A stretch of 64,000 nucleotides of DNA from Gammaproteobacteria bacterium (lineage in GTDB: Bacteria; Pseudomonadota; Gammaproteobacteria; Chromatiales; Chromatiaceae). A model generated the notes under the pieces. The model was given only the letters and a program-made list of their open reading frames with translations. It was not told the DNA's origin and searched no databases. The DNA lies in assembly GCA_024510845.1 (NCBI GenBank), contig JANEMA010000002.1, positions 20,757 through 84,756 of the forward strand, given 5' to 3'. Below, piece after piece: positions 63,795 through 64,000 of this stretch. Numbering within the stretch: position 1 is the stretch's first letter; each line of letters starts with the position of its first letter. Made by a program: the position numbers and the translations under genes.

Positions 63795-63849
63795 CAGGCG
63801 ATCGTTTCAGGTCTGCGTAGCAAGGCAAATTTCGGTCTTCCGTTGCCGA

Positions 63850-64000
63850 TCACCGTACGGCGAAGTGTGACTCGGACACGTTGGTGAGCACATAGTCGAA
63901 GCGCATCAGCTCGCCGCCCTCGACGTGCCGGGGGCTGGCCAGGGTGTCTTCGTTGCGGATGTCGGCCTCGGGGATACCGTGCAGGATCATGTTCATCTTG
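63850..64000 (-). pseudogene. hsdM: Truncated hsdM (type I DNA methyltransferase), 3' end of a broken gene
   Basis: The frame enters from the right edge and reads MNMILHGIPEADIRNEDTLA then MRFDYVLTN, which is the HsdM region just before catalytic motif IV (NPPF/Y). Instead of NPPF the frame continues VSESHFAVR and stops at 63852. Everything after the catalytic Asn, including the C-terminal half, is missing. The N-terminal half lies outside the window. Confidence 0.82.

Overview
The window is about 64 kb of GC-rich chromosome from a gammaproteobacterium. Evidence for this is the replication-origin gene set (rsmG, mnmG, mnmE, yidC, rnpA, rpmH, dnaA, dnaN, recF, gyrB), the glyQ-glyS pair, glnA-glnL-glnG, the lptM-lysA-dapF-DUF484-xerC run, hslVU-DUF971-ubiE-ubiJ-ubiB, and the envC/gpmI and yibN/secB/gpsA groups. 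HemB is of the metal-site type seen in Pseudomonas. Several sulfur-relay genes (a TusA protein, a PP-loop ATPase, a YibN-type rhodanese and an ArsR regulator with a SqrR/BigR-like cysteine pair) fit, but do not prove, a sulfur-metabolising relative of the Chromatiales. I cannot name the species.

Layout. 1-7.2 kb: rsmG (partial), yaaA, mnmG, mnmE, yidC, rnpA and rpmH, all on the minus strand. 7.8-20.0 kb: a block holding a PP-loop ATPase, glyQ, glyS, a MazG-like gene, plsC-like, gyrB, recF, dnaN and dnaA. Relative to the arrangement known from Pseudomonas this block is inverted, so dnaA lies 11 kb from rpmH and next to tusA. Coding direction switches at about 20.0-20.3 kb, and perfect DnaA boxes lie at 20078 and 18528, so the origin is probably there. 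20.3-27.1 kb: tusA, a cation efflux gene, glnA (with a sigma-54 promoter), glnL, glnG and a small unknown gene. 27.3-39.2 kb: a small coiled-coil gene, a dihydroorotate dehydrogenase, trmL, lysine/meso-DAP genes, xerC, hslVU and ubiquinone genes. 39.7-45.1 kb: yajL, a polysaccharide deacetylase, an S41 protease, envC and gpmI on the minus strand. 45.4-56.5 kb: ArsR regulator, rhodanese, secB, gpsA, several small envelope or unknown genes, a ferredoxin reductase, prlC, lemA, aroE, HPP and hemB.

56.6-64.0 kb is an accessory defence island read on the minus strand. It contains an hsdM fragment cut off at its catalytic motif, an Mrr-type endonuclease, a broken RhuM gene, a tripartite toxin-antitoxin-chaperone module (HigB-like, HigA-like, SecB-like), HsdR and a YgjP/M48-type metallopeptidase. 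From the toxin to the peptidase, genes overlap or are separated by only a few bases, so the toxin-antitoxin-chaperone set appears to be the head of the hsdR operon. No hsdS and no intact hsdM is visible. HsdR carries a palindromic REP-like repeat translated in frame just before its DEAH motif.

A second theme is gene decay at conserved positions. Reading the larger gaps in three frames shows eroded copies of a TgpA-type transglutaminase (catalytic Cys changed to Arg) beside mnmE, yidD between rnpA and yidC, gmhB between glyS and plsC, and a DUF4124 gene between glnA and glnL. I found no rRNA, tRNA or CRISPR array.
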